Shown piece after piece: positions 6,990 through 14,271 of a stretch of 18,123 bases of DNA. The position numbers and the translations under genes are program-made. Location of the stretch: positions 1 to 18,123 of the forward strand of contig CAZQAE010000094.1 in the NCBI GenBank assembly GCA_964591275.1, in the 5' to 3' direction. The notes below the pieces were generated by a model. That model saw only the letters and a list, made by a program, of their open reading frames with translations. It made no database searches and had not been told where the DNA came from. The DNA is from G963674685 sp964591275 (lineage in GTDB: Bacteria > Lernaellota > Lernaellaia > JACKCT01). Positions within the stretch are counted from its first letter, which is position 1. Each line of letters starts with the position of its first letter.

Positions 6990-7988
6990 ATGGCGTTCTT
7001 TCAACGCAAGCATGGTAACACTTTTGAAATGAAACCAACAAAGGACACTATTTCTTCAGAGAAAAAAAATCGCCTAAGACAGGTTTTTCTTCTGGTCCTA
7101 ATCCTTGTTTCTCTCGGTTTCGTCGCGGCGCAAATATTTCAGGGTCATCAGGAACTGGCCAATCGCCATTGGGAAATCTCGGCTTGGAAATTCATCTGTT
7201 CCCTGGGCCTGTTGATGGTCAATTTTCTTTTCACCGCCATTGCATGGTCCGTGATTTTTGACAGCCTGGGACAACCTATTTCCGTGCTCCGTTCTTTTGC
7301 CGTCGTGTTTGTATCAGCCATTGGAAGGTACATCCCCGGAAAAATATGGATGGTTCTGGGCCAAATTTCAGTGGCGGCAAAATGGAACTACAAAAGTTCA
7401 ACGGTGCTCACCGCCGGCGCCGTGCACATCTTCTGCGGCGCACTGGGCGCAAGCCTGGTTTTTATCGCGACAACGATTGCCATGGGACAAATGAGCTGGA
7501 TGACCGGATTGGTCGCACTCTTTTTTGCCTTTGGTCTTTTAACGCTTTTGGCTGCGCCATCCTTTTTGGAAAAGTGGATCAACAAAATCCGATCCAAAAA
7601 AGGTGGGGAACCTATCTGCCTTCGCGTTAGCCCGGCGGCTGTTTTCAAAGTCACAGGGATAATGACCGCAGTCTGGGTGATCAATTGCGTCGCTTTCGCT
7701 CTTTTGGTCGCTTCGCTGACCTCGGTTGGGCCTGATGCCTGGCTCGACCTGGCCTACGCATTCAATCTGGCCTACTGGGCCGGATTTGCAATTCTCATCT
7801 TGCCGGGAGGGATAGGCGTCCGCGAAGGCGTCCTGACCCTGCTTTTAACTGGCCCCTTGGGACCAGCCGGCGCCGGCATCGTTGCTCTGTGCCAGCGTTT
7901 GTGGTTACTGCTGGCGGAACTTATCGCCTTTGGCGTCGCCACGATTATCTACAAAAGGGACCACAAGCCGCCCCTATCTGAGCCATGA
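6990..7988 (+). CDS. UPF0104 / flippase-like LPG-synthase-type membrane protein
   Basis: A 332-aa polytopic inner-membrane protein with about eight predicted hydrophobic segments (first at ~33-50, second at ~66-88). Two family motifs are clear: GRYIPGKIWMVLGQ at about 111-124 and GFAILILPGGIGVREGVLTL at about 264-283. These characterise the lysylphosphatidylglycerol synthase transmembrane region/UPF0104 (YbhN-like, flippase-like) family. Members translocate or modify lipid-linked substrates, often beside glycosyltransferases. The substrate is unknown here. There is no C-terminal aminoacyl-transfer domain, so it is not MprF. The start is uncertain: ATG 6990 and ATG 7029 both lack a strong ribosome binding site. 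It stands alone after a formyltransferase remnant. Confidence 0.82.
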   Translation: MAFFQRKHGNTFEMKPTKDTISSEKKNRLRQVFLLVLILVSLGFVAAQIFQGHQELANRHWEISAWKFICSLGLLMVNFLFTAIAWSVIFDSLGQPISVLRSFAVVFVSAIGRYIPGKIWMVLGQISVAAKWNYKSSTVLTAGAVHIFCGALGASLVFIATTIAMGQMSWMTGLVALFFAFGLLTLLAAPSFLEKWINKIRSKKGGEPICLRVSPAAVFKVTGIMTAVWVINCVAFALLVASLTSVGPDAWLDLAYAFNLAYWAGFAILILPGGIGVREGVLTLLLTGPLGPAGAGIVALCQRLWLLLAELIAFGVATIIYKRDHKPPLSEP

Positions 7989-8073
7989 GCAGATACTTCC
8001 ATTCGGTCTTCCCATCGAAAAATCAAATCTTCACGCCTTAGCGAACTGTGAAAAACTTCGTCGTTGAATAGCC

Positions 8074-8283
8074 TTACGCCCTGATCTGCGACGGCGTTCC
8101 ACCGGAAAATCGCCAGTTGTCCAAGTCATTCTTGCTGGCGTATGGCTCCGTTCCCGGTCCCGCAGGTTGAAATACGGGCATCTTTCGCGTCTTCGAATAG
8201 CGCAGGCAGGTCCGCACGCTTTTATTCATATAATCCGCGATCTCCTGCCAACCCGTCAGTACGTCACGATTCTTTTCGTTCAT
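8074..8283 (-). CDS. Small helix-turn-helix protein
   Basis: A 69-aa protein with a winged-helix/MerR- or excisionase-like DNA-binding fold. LTGWQEIADYMNKSVRTCLR looks like a helix-turn-helix, followed by a wing and FQPAGPGTEPYASKNDLDNW, the usual end of helix-turn-helix domains of the HTH_17 type (W.EIA.Y...S.RT..R......P......Y....LD.W). The start at ATG 8281-8283 is chosen because GGGGGAAAGG directly precedes it; an upstream start at 8343 adds non-conserved residues. It is divergent from the LexA-like repressor, with 162 bases between them that hold two dyads, so the two may share regulation. It may be an excisionase-type or phage-type regulator. Confidence 0.7.
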   Translation of the reverse strand: MNEKNRDVLTGWQEIADYMNKSVRTCLRYSKTRKMPVFQPAGPGTEPYASKNDLDNWRFSGGTPSQIRA

Positions 8284-8344
8284 CCTTTCCCCCGTTGCGT
8301 TGTATGGCAAGCGGCCGCGCTCAGCGGCGCCTGGGCAGGACAAT

Positions 8345-8424
8345 AAAGAGGTTTTGAATTTCGGCCCCGAAAATCCTCTTTACATCTCCCGCTGATTCGC
8401 CTACGGTAGGTTACGTTGAGTAAC
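8345..8424 (+). promoter_or_regulatory. Divergent control region with two dyads, putative operator of the LexA-like repressor
   Basis: Two symmetric sites are visible. AAAGAGG (8345-8351) pairs with CCTCTTT (8375-8381), with inner TTTC/GAAA also complementary. GTTAC-GTTGA-GTAAC at 8410-8424 is a compact perfect 5-5-5 dyad of the kind bound by repressor dimers. GAGTAACATT recurs at 8418-8427 and 8448-8457, the second overlapping the start codon. A TTTACA at 8379-8384 and a weak TACGGT 17 bases later could be the promoter, with the second dyad just downstream. Autoregulation is the natural inference. Confidence 0.45.
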
Positions 8425-8445
8425 ATTGCAAGAGGCAAATCTCCA

Positions 8446-9150
8446 ATGAGTAACATTTCTTCCTTCGGATCAAGATTGCTCAAGCTTCGACAGGGGCGCG
8501 CCTGGACTCAGGAGCGCATGGCCAGGGAGCTTGGCATTGGTCGTACGACCGTAGCGCATTACGAAAAGGGCCGACGCATGCCCTCGCTGGAAGTCCTGGA
8601 GCGCATTGGCCGTGCCTTTGACGTGGACCTCGACTGGCTTTTGACGGGCAGGCCTGGAGCGCGTTTCGAGGCGACGGACCTGCCGCAACCGGTTGTGCAA
8701 TTTTCATCGAGGATGGAAAAGGATCCCAACGGATTTAATACAGTCGATTATCGCGCCGTGCCCCTTCTCACTGATCCTGTCGCCGCGGGGGCGCCGCTGA
8801 TCTCCTCGGATCTTGTGGAAGAGTGGGCCTGGATTCACACCTCGCAGGTCGGTCACCGGCAGGGACTCGTGGCGATCCGCATCGACGGAGATTCGATGTC
8901 GCCGTTGATACGCCACGGGGACATCATCGCCATCGACCGGGACGACGTGACGCCGCCGGGTATTTTCGCCGTGCGTGCCGATGAGGGCGTCACCGTCAAG
9001 CGTGTGAAGATGATTAGCGATGGTCTTTTGCTGATACCCGAAAACCGGGCCTACGAAGAGCGGTTCCTGGAAATTCCGCGAGGCCAGGCTCTTTCGGGCA
9101 TCATCCTTGGCCGCGCCGTCTGGCAGTGGAGCAGCCTGGCGGGAGTGTGA
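8446..9150 (+). CDS. XRE-family/S24 peptidase-like transcriptional repressor (LexA/CI type)
   Basis: A 234-aa self-cleaving repressor. Residues 7-65 are an XRE helix-turn-helix (RLLKLRQGRAWTQERMAREL, then GIGRTTVAHYEKGRRMPS). Residues ~105-230 are an S24 LexA-like domain: the cleavage pair Ala114-Gly115 in DPVAAGAPL, nucleophile Ser150 in DGDSMSPLIRHGD, and general base Lys185 in GVTVKRVK. Phage CI-type regulators of this form hold lytic or mobile-element genes silent until RecA* promotes cleavage. The start at ATG 8446 follows AGAGG at 8430-8434; TTG 8416 is in frame but lies within the putative operator and repeats the MSNI sequence. No phage genes follow, so it may be the remnant of a prophage or a regulator of the divergent HTH gene. 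Confidence 0.88.
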   Translation: MSNISSFGSRLLKLRQGRAWTQERMARELGIGRTTVAHYEKGRRMPSLEVLERIGRAFDVDLDWLLTGRPGARFEATDLPQPVVQFSSRMEKDPNGFNTVDYRAVPLLTDPVAAGAPLISSDLVEEWAWIHTSQVGHRQGLVAIRIDGDSMSPLIRHGDIIAIDRDDVTPPGIFAVRADEGVTVKRVKMISDGLLLIPENRAYEERFLEIPRGQALSGIILGRAVWQWSSLAGV

Positions 9151-9236
9151 TGACAGACAAAGGATGAAAGTGGGCGCAGGAGTCGGGAAACGGTTTGATC
9201 TATTCTAAAAGCGCCCGATGTTACGCCCCATGCAGA

Positions 9237-9418
9237 TCGGCATTTTTAAGGATGCTCAAGCGCATGGGCCGCGTCATCGGACTGCCGTATATTGGGTTGA
9301 TTAGCACGTATGAAAAGATGAAATGATCCAGTCTGAAAAAGATCGAGGCCAAATTAAAAGTACGAAATTTTCTTGACACTACCAAAGTCCTGCAGCCCCA
9401 ACCCGTGGGAAGACCAAA
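9237..9418 (+). repeat. 182-bp dispersed repeat, copy 2
   Basis: Plus-strand counterpart of 4353-4534, of the same length. One frame reads FLRMLKRMGRVIGLPYIGLI and ends at TGA 9324-9326; copy 1 has the same reading with an earlier stop. A second 17-codon frame (9323-9376) reads MIQSEKDRGQIKSTKFS; copy 1 has MIQSQTDRGQIKSANFF. The two frames overlap as ATGA. Conserved reading frames in both copies suggest descent from a coding sequence. Apart from the repeat and the hairpin at 9440, nothing is seen in 9151-9501. Confidence 0.7.
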
Positions 9419-9439
9419 TTGGAAAGTTCTTTTGTGTGA

Positions 9440-9480
9440 GCCGGTGGAACATCCCTCTCAAAGGGGGATGTTCCACCGGC
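9440..9480. terminator. Strong 16-bp perfect hairpin
   Basis: GCCGGTGGAACATCCC (9440-9455) pairs perfectly with GGGATGTTCCACCGGC (9465-9480) around a 9-base loop. No T-run follows (TACGTTG), so it is not a classical intrinsic terminator in either direction. It could end read-through transcription in front of the AbiE operon, or be another dispersed palindrome. Confidence 0.4.
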
Positions 9481-9501
9481 TACGTTGTTTGAGTAATCTA
9501 T

Positions 9502-9547
9502 GGATAAAATACTTGCCATTTATGTAAAAGTGGCTAGTATTTTATCC
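9502..9547 (+). promoter_or_regulatory. AbiE operon promoter overlapped by a long inverted repeat (AbiEi operator)
   Basis: GGATAAAATACT (9502-9513) and AGTATTTTATCC (9536-9547) are exact reverse complements. The arms extend inward with one mismatch (..TTGCCA and TGGCT..) to about 17 bp each. A promoter lies inside: TTGCCA (9513-9518), 16 bases, TAGTAT (9535-9540), so repressor bound to the arms would cover both -35 and -10. AGGAG at about 9548-9552 then leads to the ATG at 9559. AbiEi antitoxins are known to repress their own operon by binding inverted repeats at this place. Confidence 0.7.
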
Positions 9548-9558
9548 AGGAGAAAACC

Positions 9559-10173
9559 ATGTCGAATAGCAACGACAAAATCGAAAAAGTAGAGGCGATC
9601 TTTCATCAGTATGGCGGTGTCCTGCGGACAGGTCAGGCTCTCGATCATGGCATCCACCCCCGCGACCTCTACGCAATGGTGGATTCCGGTCAGATAGAAC
9701 GCCTGAGCCGTGGAGTCTACCGGCTTGCCAATATGCCCCCACTGGGGAATCCCGATCTGATTACTGTCTCAAAAAGGATACCGGACGGCGTCATCTGCAT
9801 GGTCTCGGCTCTCGCGTTCCACAAGGTCACAACCCAAATCCCGCACGAGGTACACGTCGCCGTCGATAGAACGGCGTGGTGGTCTCCAAAAATCGAGTCC
9901 CCACCAATCCGCGTCTATCGCTATTCTGGCCCCGCCTTCACCGATGGCATTGAGAAGCATAGTATCGACAAATTCACAGTACGTATCTACGGCCTCGAAA
10001 AGTCCATCGCCGACGCCTTCAAATTCCGCAACAAGATTGGCCTTGACGTAGCCCTGGAGGCGCTCAGACTCGCCAAGGAGGCCAAGAAGATCAAGGTGTC
10101 GAAGCTACTGGACTTCGCCCGTGTTTGCCGCGTGGAGCGCGTCATGCGACCCTATCTGGAGGCGATGCTGTGA
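9559..10173 (+). CDS. abiEi: AbiEi-family antitoxin/repressor (type IV toxin-antitoxin)
   Basis: A 204-aa antitoxin. Residues ~8-55 are the winged helix (VLRTGQALDHGIHPRDLYAM, then SGQIERLSRGVYRL), the hallmark N-terminus of AbiEi_4-type proteins. The rest is the C-terminal antitoxin domain with ISVSKR-like ITVSKRIPDGVICMVSALAF and VRIYGLEKSIADAFKFRNKIG. In AbiE systems the antitoxin represses the operon through its N-terminal domain and opposes the toxin through its C-terminal domain, without forming a stable complex (type IV). The ATG follows AGGAG at a good distance. The stop overlaps the GTG start of the toxin gene by four bases (GTGA), so the two are translationally coupled. Confidence 0.9.
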   Translation: MSNSNDKIEKVEAIFHQYGGVLRTGQALDHGIHPRDLYAMVDSGQIERLSRGVYRLANMPPLGNPDLITVSKRIPDGVICMVSALAFHKVTTQIPHEVHVAVDRTAWWSPKIESPPIRVYRYSGPAFTDGIEKHSIDKFTVRIYGLEKSIADAFKFRNKIGLDVALEALRLAKEAKKIKVSKLLDFARVCRVERVMRPYLEAML

Positions 10174-11087
10174 GCCAAAAGGACATCAAGAACGTCGCAG
10201 CCTCAGTGCGACAACGTCTCAAAAACCTCATGGAGCGCGACCATCGCACATTCGAGGAATTGCTCGTCTACTACGCGATGGAACGGTTCCTATACCGCCT
10301 GAGCCGCTCCCCGCACAGCCAGCGGTTCGTGTTAAAGGGCGCTTTGATGCTCACCGTCTGGGAAGCCCCGCTGGCGCGACCGACCCGCGATATCGACCTG
10401 CTCGGATTCGGCGACAACGACGTGAAGGCCATCGTCACGACGATCCGCGAAGTCTGCACCGCAAAAGTCGAATCCGACGGGATCATCTTCAACCCCGACA
10501 GCGTAACGGGGGTGAGGATTAAAGAGGATGCCGACTACGAGGGCGTGCGGGTCACCTTCGACGGGAAGCTCGACACTGCGAAAGCTCGGATGCAGATTGA
10601 TGTCGGATTCGGCGACATTGTAGTACCGGAAGCCACGGATATCGATTACCCGACGCTGCTCGGCCATCCAGCGCCTCATTTGCGAGGTTACAGCATGGTG
10701 AGCGTCGTCGCCGAGAAGTTCGAGGCGCTGGTTCAGCTCGATCTTTTGACTTCTCGGATGAAGGATCTACATGACATTTGCTACCTTGGTCGGAACTTCG
10801 ATTTCGACGGGGCGCTTCTTGCACAGGCGATACACGAGACCTTCGTGAACCGTGGCACCGAACTCACGGCTAGGCCGACCGTGTTCACGGCCCGGTTTTA
10901 TAAGGACGCCGACAAGGCCAAGCAGTGGACAGCATTCAAGCGTAGGCTACGGGAGTCGGATGCGCCCGCTGAAGTGGGTGAAGTGGTTCAGCAGATCGAT
11001 GAGTTTCTGATGCCCGTAGTCGGGGCCATCGTAGAAGATGTACCCATGACCGGCTCGTGGTCGGCGGGAAGCGGATGGTCGTTATAA
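10170..11087 (+). CDS. abiEii: AbiEii-family nucleotidyltransferase toxin
   Basis: A 305-aa toxin of the AbiEii/MenT nucleotidyltransferase family. The core motif is complete: RFVLKGALMLTVW (52-64), then RPTRDIDLLGFG (70-81) with Asp74 and Asp76 as metal ligands, QIDVGFGD, and VAEKFEALVQLD further on. Family members transfer nucleotides; MenT proteins add pyrimidines to the acceptor end of tRNAs and stop translation. Together with the upstream antitoxin this is a complete type IV toxin-antitoxin or abortive-infection pair. The GTG start overlaps the antitoxin stop (GTGA), with GGAG about 10 bases upstream; an earlier TTG at 10125 would lie in the antitoxin gene. The stop codon sits in the first bases of the AATTGGTGAC repeat, so the last residues may have been altered by repeat insertion. 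Confidence 0.9.
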   Translation: MSQKDIKNVAASVRQRLKNLMERDHRTFEELLVYYAMERFLYRLSRSPHSQRFVLKGALMLTVWEAPLARPTRDIDLLGFGDNDVKAIVTTIREVCTAKVESDGIIFNPDSVTGVRIKEDADYEGVRVTFDGKLDTAKARMQIDVGFGDIVVPEATDIDYPTLLGHPAPHLRGYSMVSVVAEKFEALVQLDLLTSRMKDLHDICYLGRNFDFDGALLAQAIHETFVNRGTELTARPTVFTARFYKDADKAKQWTAFKRRLRESDAPAEVGEVVQQIDEFLMPVVGAIVEDVPMTGSWSAGSGWSL

Positions 11088-11120
11088 AAAAATTGGTGAC
11101 AAAAAAAATTGAAATTGAAA
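11085..11120 (+). repeat. REP-type motif at the end of the toxin gene
   Basis: AAAAAAATTGGTGAC followed by A-rich AATTGAAATTGAAA. It begins within or directly after the TAA stop of the toxin gene and passes without break into the 104-bp repeat at 11121. Confidence 0.5.
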
Positions 11121-11224
11121 ATTGGGGACACCCATCCGTACGGTTATTAGCGGATCGTAAAATTTTTGGTTTTGCCGAAGAACTTTTGTTTGAGGACAGT
11201 ATTTGAGATTGGATGTCCCCAAAT
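11121..11224 (+). repeat. 104-bp repeat, copy A (plus orientation)
   Basis: The ends are inverted repeats: ATTGGGGACACCCA at the left and TGGATGTCCCCAAAT at the right. The reverse complement of 13860-13963 matches it along its length. One frame reads through in both: here GHPSVRLLADRKIFGFAEEL, then LFEDSI, a stop, and DWMSPN; copy B reads GHPLVRLLADRKIFDFAEEF, LFEDDFRDWMSPN without a stop. Many differences fall at third codon positions, so the repeat seems to derive from a protein-coding sequence. Product unknown. Confidence 0.65.
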
Positions 11225-11250
11225 ATCCATTGGCACTGTGTTGCCTTGCC

Positions 11251-11637
11251 TTACTTCATCACGACCTTTTTGCCCAGCGGAGCGAAGGAAACGCTTGCCA
11301 GGCGAAAGTGGGCGAGGCCGAATGGAATGCCGATGATGGTCAGGCATAAGGAAACCCCGGCCAGAACGTGCGAGATCGCCAGCCAAAGACCGGCCAGGAC
11401 GATCCATAAAAAATTAGCCAATCCGGTTCCGAAAACACGATCTTCGCCGAAAACTCTCGCGTCCACCAGTGTCTTGCCGAAGGGAAAGGCCGCGAAGCGC
11501 GCGATGCGAAAGGAGGCTTTGGCGAAGGGAATGCCAATGATGGTGATCGCCAGCAGGCACCCGCAAAGAATCCACATCAGAGCCGCAGCCCAGCCGCCTC
11601 CGATAACGAACCACAAAATGTTTCCAATCAGCACCAT
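11251..11637 (-). CDS. yccF: YccF-family inner-membrane protein
   Basis: A 128-aa membrane protein made of two YccF repeats. Each repeat has a hydrophobic segment (LWFVIGGGWAAALMWILCG; LWIVLAGLWLAISHVLAG) followed by the signature TIIGIPFAKASFRIARFAAF or TIIGIPFGLAHFRLASVSFA, ending in PFGKTLV or PLGKKVV. Length and the double TIIGIPF signature are typical of the family. Function is not established; it is a small conserved inner-membrane component found in many bacteria. TTGGAGC lies eight bases before the ATG, a good ribosome binding site. It is a single gene, bounded by repeats on both sides (11121-11224 and 11705-11767). Confidence 0.88.
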   Translation of the reverse strand: MVLIGNILWFVIGGGWAAALMWILCGCLLAITIIGIPFAKASFRIARFAAFPFGKTLVDARVFGEDRVFGTGLANFLWIVLAGLWLAISHVLAGVSLCLTIIGIPFGLAHFRLASVSFAPLGKKVVMK

Positions 11638-11704
11638 GATAATGCTCCAAAATGAAAAGGCACACGTCCTACACCAGAAATGTCACGACAGGAATGTCGT
11701 TCCT

Positions 11705-11767
11705 ACACCCTACACCCTGAACCCTAGACCTTGATCCCCAAGCTTTAAACCCTGGACCCTTGACCCT
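11705..11767. repeat. Degenerate heptamer tract, second copy
   Basis: Units such as ACCCTAC, ACCCTGA, ACCCTAG, ACCTTGA and, later, ACCCTGG, ACCCTTG, ACCCTG run through this stretch. It is the same pattern as at 4191-4222 and ends 47 bases before glgB. Confidence 0.5.
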
Positions 11768-11814
11768 GTTTACTGCTAATTGTCTTTCAACAGCGGAATA
11801 CGTGGGAATCTTCA

Positions 11815-13713
11815 ATGCCAAAGCACGATCAAAACGAGACAGTCACCGATTACGACCTTCATCTTTTCAACGAAGGGACCTTCCTGCGCGCCTGGGATAA
11901 ATTCGGCGGGCGTCTGGGTCGGTTCGGCGACATCGCCGGCGCCTTCTTCACCGTATGGGCGCCGAACGCGGAAGCGGTGTCCGTCATTGGCGATTTCAAC
12001 GACTGGAACCCGGAAAGCCATTATCTGAATAACATGGGATCCTCCGGCGTCTGGACTGGTTTCGTCCCCGGCGCCGCCAAGGGAAACACTTATAAATATT
12101 TCATTCGCTCGCGCGAAAGCGGGTACACGGTGCAAAAGACCGATCCATACGGCCTGGCTTTTGAGATGCGGCCCAAAAGCGCCTCGGTGCTGTGGGATCT
12201 GGATTATTCATGGGGCGACGCCGATTGGATGGAAAATCGCGGAAAGCACAACGCTCTCGATGCACCAATGAGCATCTATGAAGTCCACCTCGGCTCTTGG
12301 CGGCGCAGTGACATCAACTACTGGCTGAGTTACCGGGACCTGGCGGATCAGCTTCCCGCATACGTGAAGGAAATGGGGTTCACGCACGTCGAGTTTCTCC
12401 CCATCATGGAACACCCCTTCGACGGCTCCTGGGGATATCAGTGCGTGGGCTATTTCGCGCCGACAAGCCGCTTCGGGACGCCGCAGGATTTCATGTACCT
12501 CATCGACCGGCTGCACGCGGAAGGCATCGGCGTGATTCTCGATTGGGCGCCGGGGCATTTTCCCAAAGATGAACACGGTCTGGCTTTTTTCGACGGGACG
12601 CACCTTTACGAACATGCCGACCCCCTCATGCGTGAACAGAAGGATTGGAATACGCTGATCTTCAACTACGGTCGCCATGAGGTGCGAAACTTCCTGATGT
12701 CCAACGCCATGTTCTGGCTCGATGAATATCACATAGATGGCTTGCGCGTGGACGCCGTGGCCTCCATGCTCTATCTCGATTATTCCCGTGAAAAGGGCGA
12801 ATGGATTCCCAACAAATACGGCGGTCGGGAAAACCTTGAAGCCATCGAATTCATCAAACGCTTAAACGAAGTCGTGTACGAACATCACCCGGACTGCCTG
12901 ATGATTGCCGAAGAATCCACGTCCTGGGCAGGCGTGACGCGACCGACGTACCTGGGCGGACTCGGCTTCGGATTGAAATGGAATATGGGGTGGATGCACG
13001 ACGTGCTGGAGTACATGACCAGGGACCCGCTTTTTCGCTCCTTTCATCACGACAAGCTGACCTTCGGCATGCTTTACGCGCACCATGAAAATTTTCTGCT
13101 GCCATTTTCCCATGACGAAGCGGTGCACGGGAAAGGATCAATGCTCGGCAAGATGCCCGGCGATTCCTGGCAGCAGTTCGCCAACCTCCGGCTGCTTTAC
13201 GGTTTCATGTACGCCTACCAGGGCAAGAAGCTGCTGTTCATGGGCGGCGAGTTTGGCCAGGGCGCGGAATGGGATCACGACAAGGCTCTCGACTGGGATC
13301 TCCTGCGCAACCCCTGGCAGCAGGGTTTGCAGTGGTGGGTGCGTGACTTGAACCGCCTGCTGCGCACGCAGCCCGCCTTGCACGAACTTGATTTCGACCC
13401 GCAGGGCTTTTGCTGGATCGACTGCAACGACGCTGCGCAAAGCGTGATAAGTTTCTTCCGCCGGGGAAAGGACCCGGAAGACGTGGTGGTGTGCGTCTGT
13501 AACTTTACACCCACGCCTCGCAATGGCTATCGCATCGGCGTGCCCTTCGGCGGCGCATGGCGTGAAATCCTCAACAGCGACGCGCAAAGCTACGGCGGCG
13601 GCGACATGGGAAATTCCGGCGTTGTGACAGCCTCCGACAAACCTTGGCACAACCTGCCTCATTCCCTCGAACTCACCGTGCCGCCCCTGGCCGTGTTGTT
13701 TCTGAAAAAATGA
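11815..13713 (+). CDS. glgB: 1,4-alpha-glucan branching enzyme
   Basis: A 632-aa cytoplasmic GH13 enzyme that cuts alpha-1,4 chains and rejoins them by alpha-1,6 bonds during glycogen synthesis. Residues ~20-125 are the CBM48 domain (GAFFTVWAPNAEAVSVIGDF). The catalytic barrel has DWAPGHFPKD (region I), DGLRVDAVASM with nucleophile Asp313, MIAEEST with acid/base Glu366, and FSHDEAVHGKGS with Asp434. A C-terminal beta domain ends LAVLFLKK. It is shorter than the E. coli type (about 730 aa) because the extra N1 module is absent, as in many bacterial GlgBs. The ATG follows a GTGGGAA ribosome binding site. No other glg gene is in the window, so it is an isolated glycogen gene. Its GC-richer, regular codon use contrasts with the AT-rich SIR2 gene nearby. 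Confidence 0.97.
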   Translation: MPKHDQNETVTDYDLHLFNEGTFLRAWDKFGGRLGRFGDIAGAFFTVWAPNAEAVSVIGDFNDWNPESHYLNNMGSSGVWTGFVPGAAKGNTYKYFIRSRESGYTVQKTDPYGLAFEMRPKSASVLWDLDYSWGDADWMENRGKHNALDAPMSIYEVHLGSWRRSDINYWLSYRDLADQLPAYVKEMGFTHVEFLPIMEHPFDGSWGYQCVGYFAPTSRFGTPQDFMYLIDRLHAEGIGVILDWAPGHFPKDEHGLAFFDGTHLYEHADPLMREQKDWNTLIFNYGRHEVRNFLMSNAMFWLDEYHIDGLRVDAVASMLYLDYSREKGEWIPNKYGGRENLEAIEFIKRLNEVVYEHHPDCLMIAEESTSWAGVTRPTYLGGLGFGLKWNMGWMHDVLEYMTRDPLFRSFHHDKLTFGMLYAHHENFLLPFSHDEAVHGKGSMLGKMPGDSWQQFANLRLLYGFMYAYQGKKLLFMGGEFGQGAEWDHDKALDWDLLRNPWQQGLQWWVRDLNRLLRTQPALHELDFDPQGFCWIDCNDAAQSVISFFRRGKDPEDVVVCVCNFTPTPRNGYRIGVPFGGAWREILNSDAQSYGGGDMGNSGVVTASDKPWHNLPHSLELTVPPLAVLFLKK

Positions 13714-13761
13714 AAGCAAGAAGGCAGAATTTAGAATCTAGAATTTAGAGTGTGCGTGAGC

Positions 13762-13857
13762 TACAAGCCCTTCGGGCGTTGTAATGTTAGATGGCGGCCT
13801 AAGCCGCCGGAACATGATTGATTGATATTATTATTTGAGCCCGGCAGGGCGACACAT
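13762..13857. repeat. Intergenic palindromes downstream of glgB
   Basis: GCCC-TTC-GGGC with outer TACAA/TTGTA (13762-13783), then GGCGGC-CTAA-GCCGCC (13793-13808), then GCCCGGCAGGGCGACACA at about 13839-13856, which is the reverse complement of a similar segment at 4148-4166. The first hairpin may help end glgB transcription, but no T-run follows. Confidence 0.45.
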
Positions 13858-13859
13858 TG

Positions 13860-13963
13860 ATTTGGGGACATCCAATCCCGAAAGTCGTCCTCAAATAAAA
13901 ACTCTTCCGCAAAATCAAAAATTTTACGATCCGCTAATAATCGTACTAATGGGTGCCCCCAAT
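13860..13963 (-). repeat. 104-bp repeat, copy B (minus orientation), inside a short ORF
   Basis: Reverse-orientation copy of 11121-11224. Its frame lies in a longer minus-strand frame (14072 down to about 13761) which reads MKITRENWGHPLVRLLADRK through DWMSPN. The upstream part of that frame has no match near copy A. I do not recognise the protein; a fragment of a larger gene is likely. Apart from these repeats, 13964-14178 shows nothing. Confidence 0.6.
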
Positions 13964-14178
13964 TTTCGCGTGTGATTTTCATGACTTCCATCAACCCTCT
14001 AAAGTTTAACAATCCTAACGTCGCCCCAGCCAACCAACACATAAAACTCCTCCGAATACCGTAATCACTCAAATTAGTCGCCGGAATATTACGGGGCTAG
14101 CCTCAACGTTCCTGAGTTAAGGGCATGGTCACGCTCACTGGACGCTAGGAGCAAATCTTCTTGAATTTGGAGTTCTTG

Positions 14179-14241
14179 TCCACAAACGTGTAAGTCCGAT
14201 TGACAAATTTCCTTGTGGATTTAATCAATGTATAGTAAAAT
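14179..14241 (+). promoter_or_regulatory. Possible promoter/operator of the 56-aa ORF
   Basis: TCCACAA (14179-14185) and TTGTGGA (14213-14219) form a perfect dyad. TTGTGG (14213-14218) could serve as -35 with TAAAAT (14236-14241) 17 bases on; TATAGT at 14231 is an alternative -10. This is a weak assignment. Confidence 0.3.
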
Positions 14242-14271
14242 CATCAAGTAACAGTTCAAAGGAGGTGCGCG

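Noticed and set aside
9440..9480. CRISPR repeat
   Set aside because: The hairpin occurs once, without regularly spaced direct repeats or cas genes.
11213..11734. 173-aa plus-strand ORF opposite yccF
   Set aside because: It is the complement of yccF, whose family signatures are clear on the minus strand.
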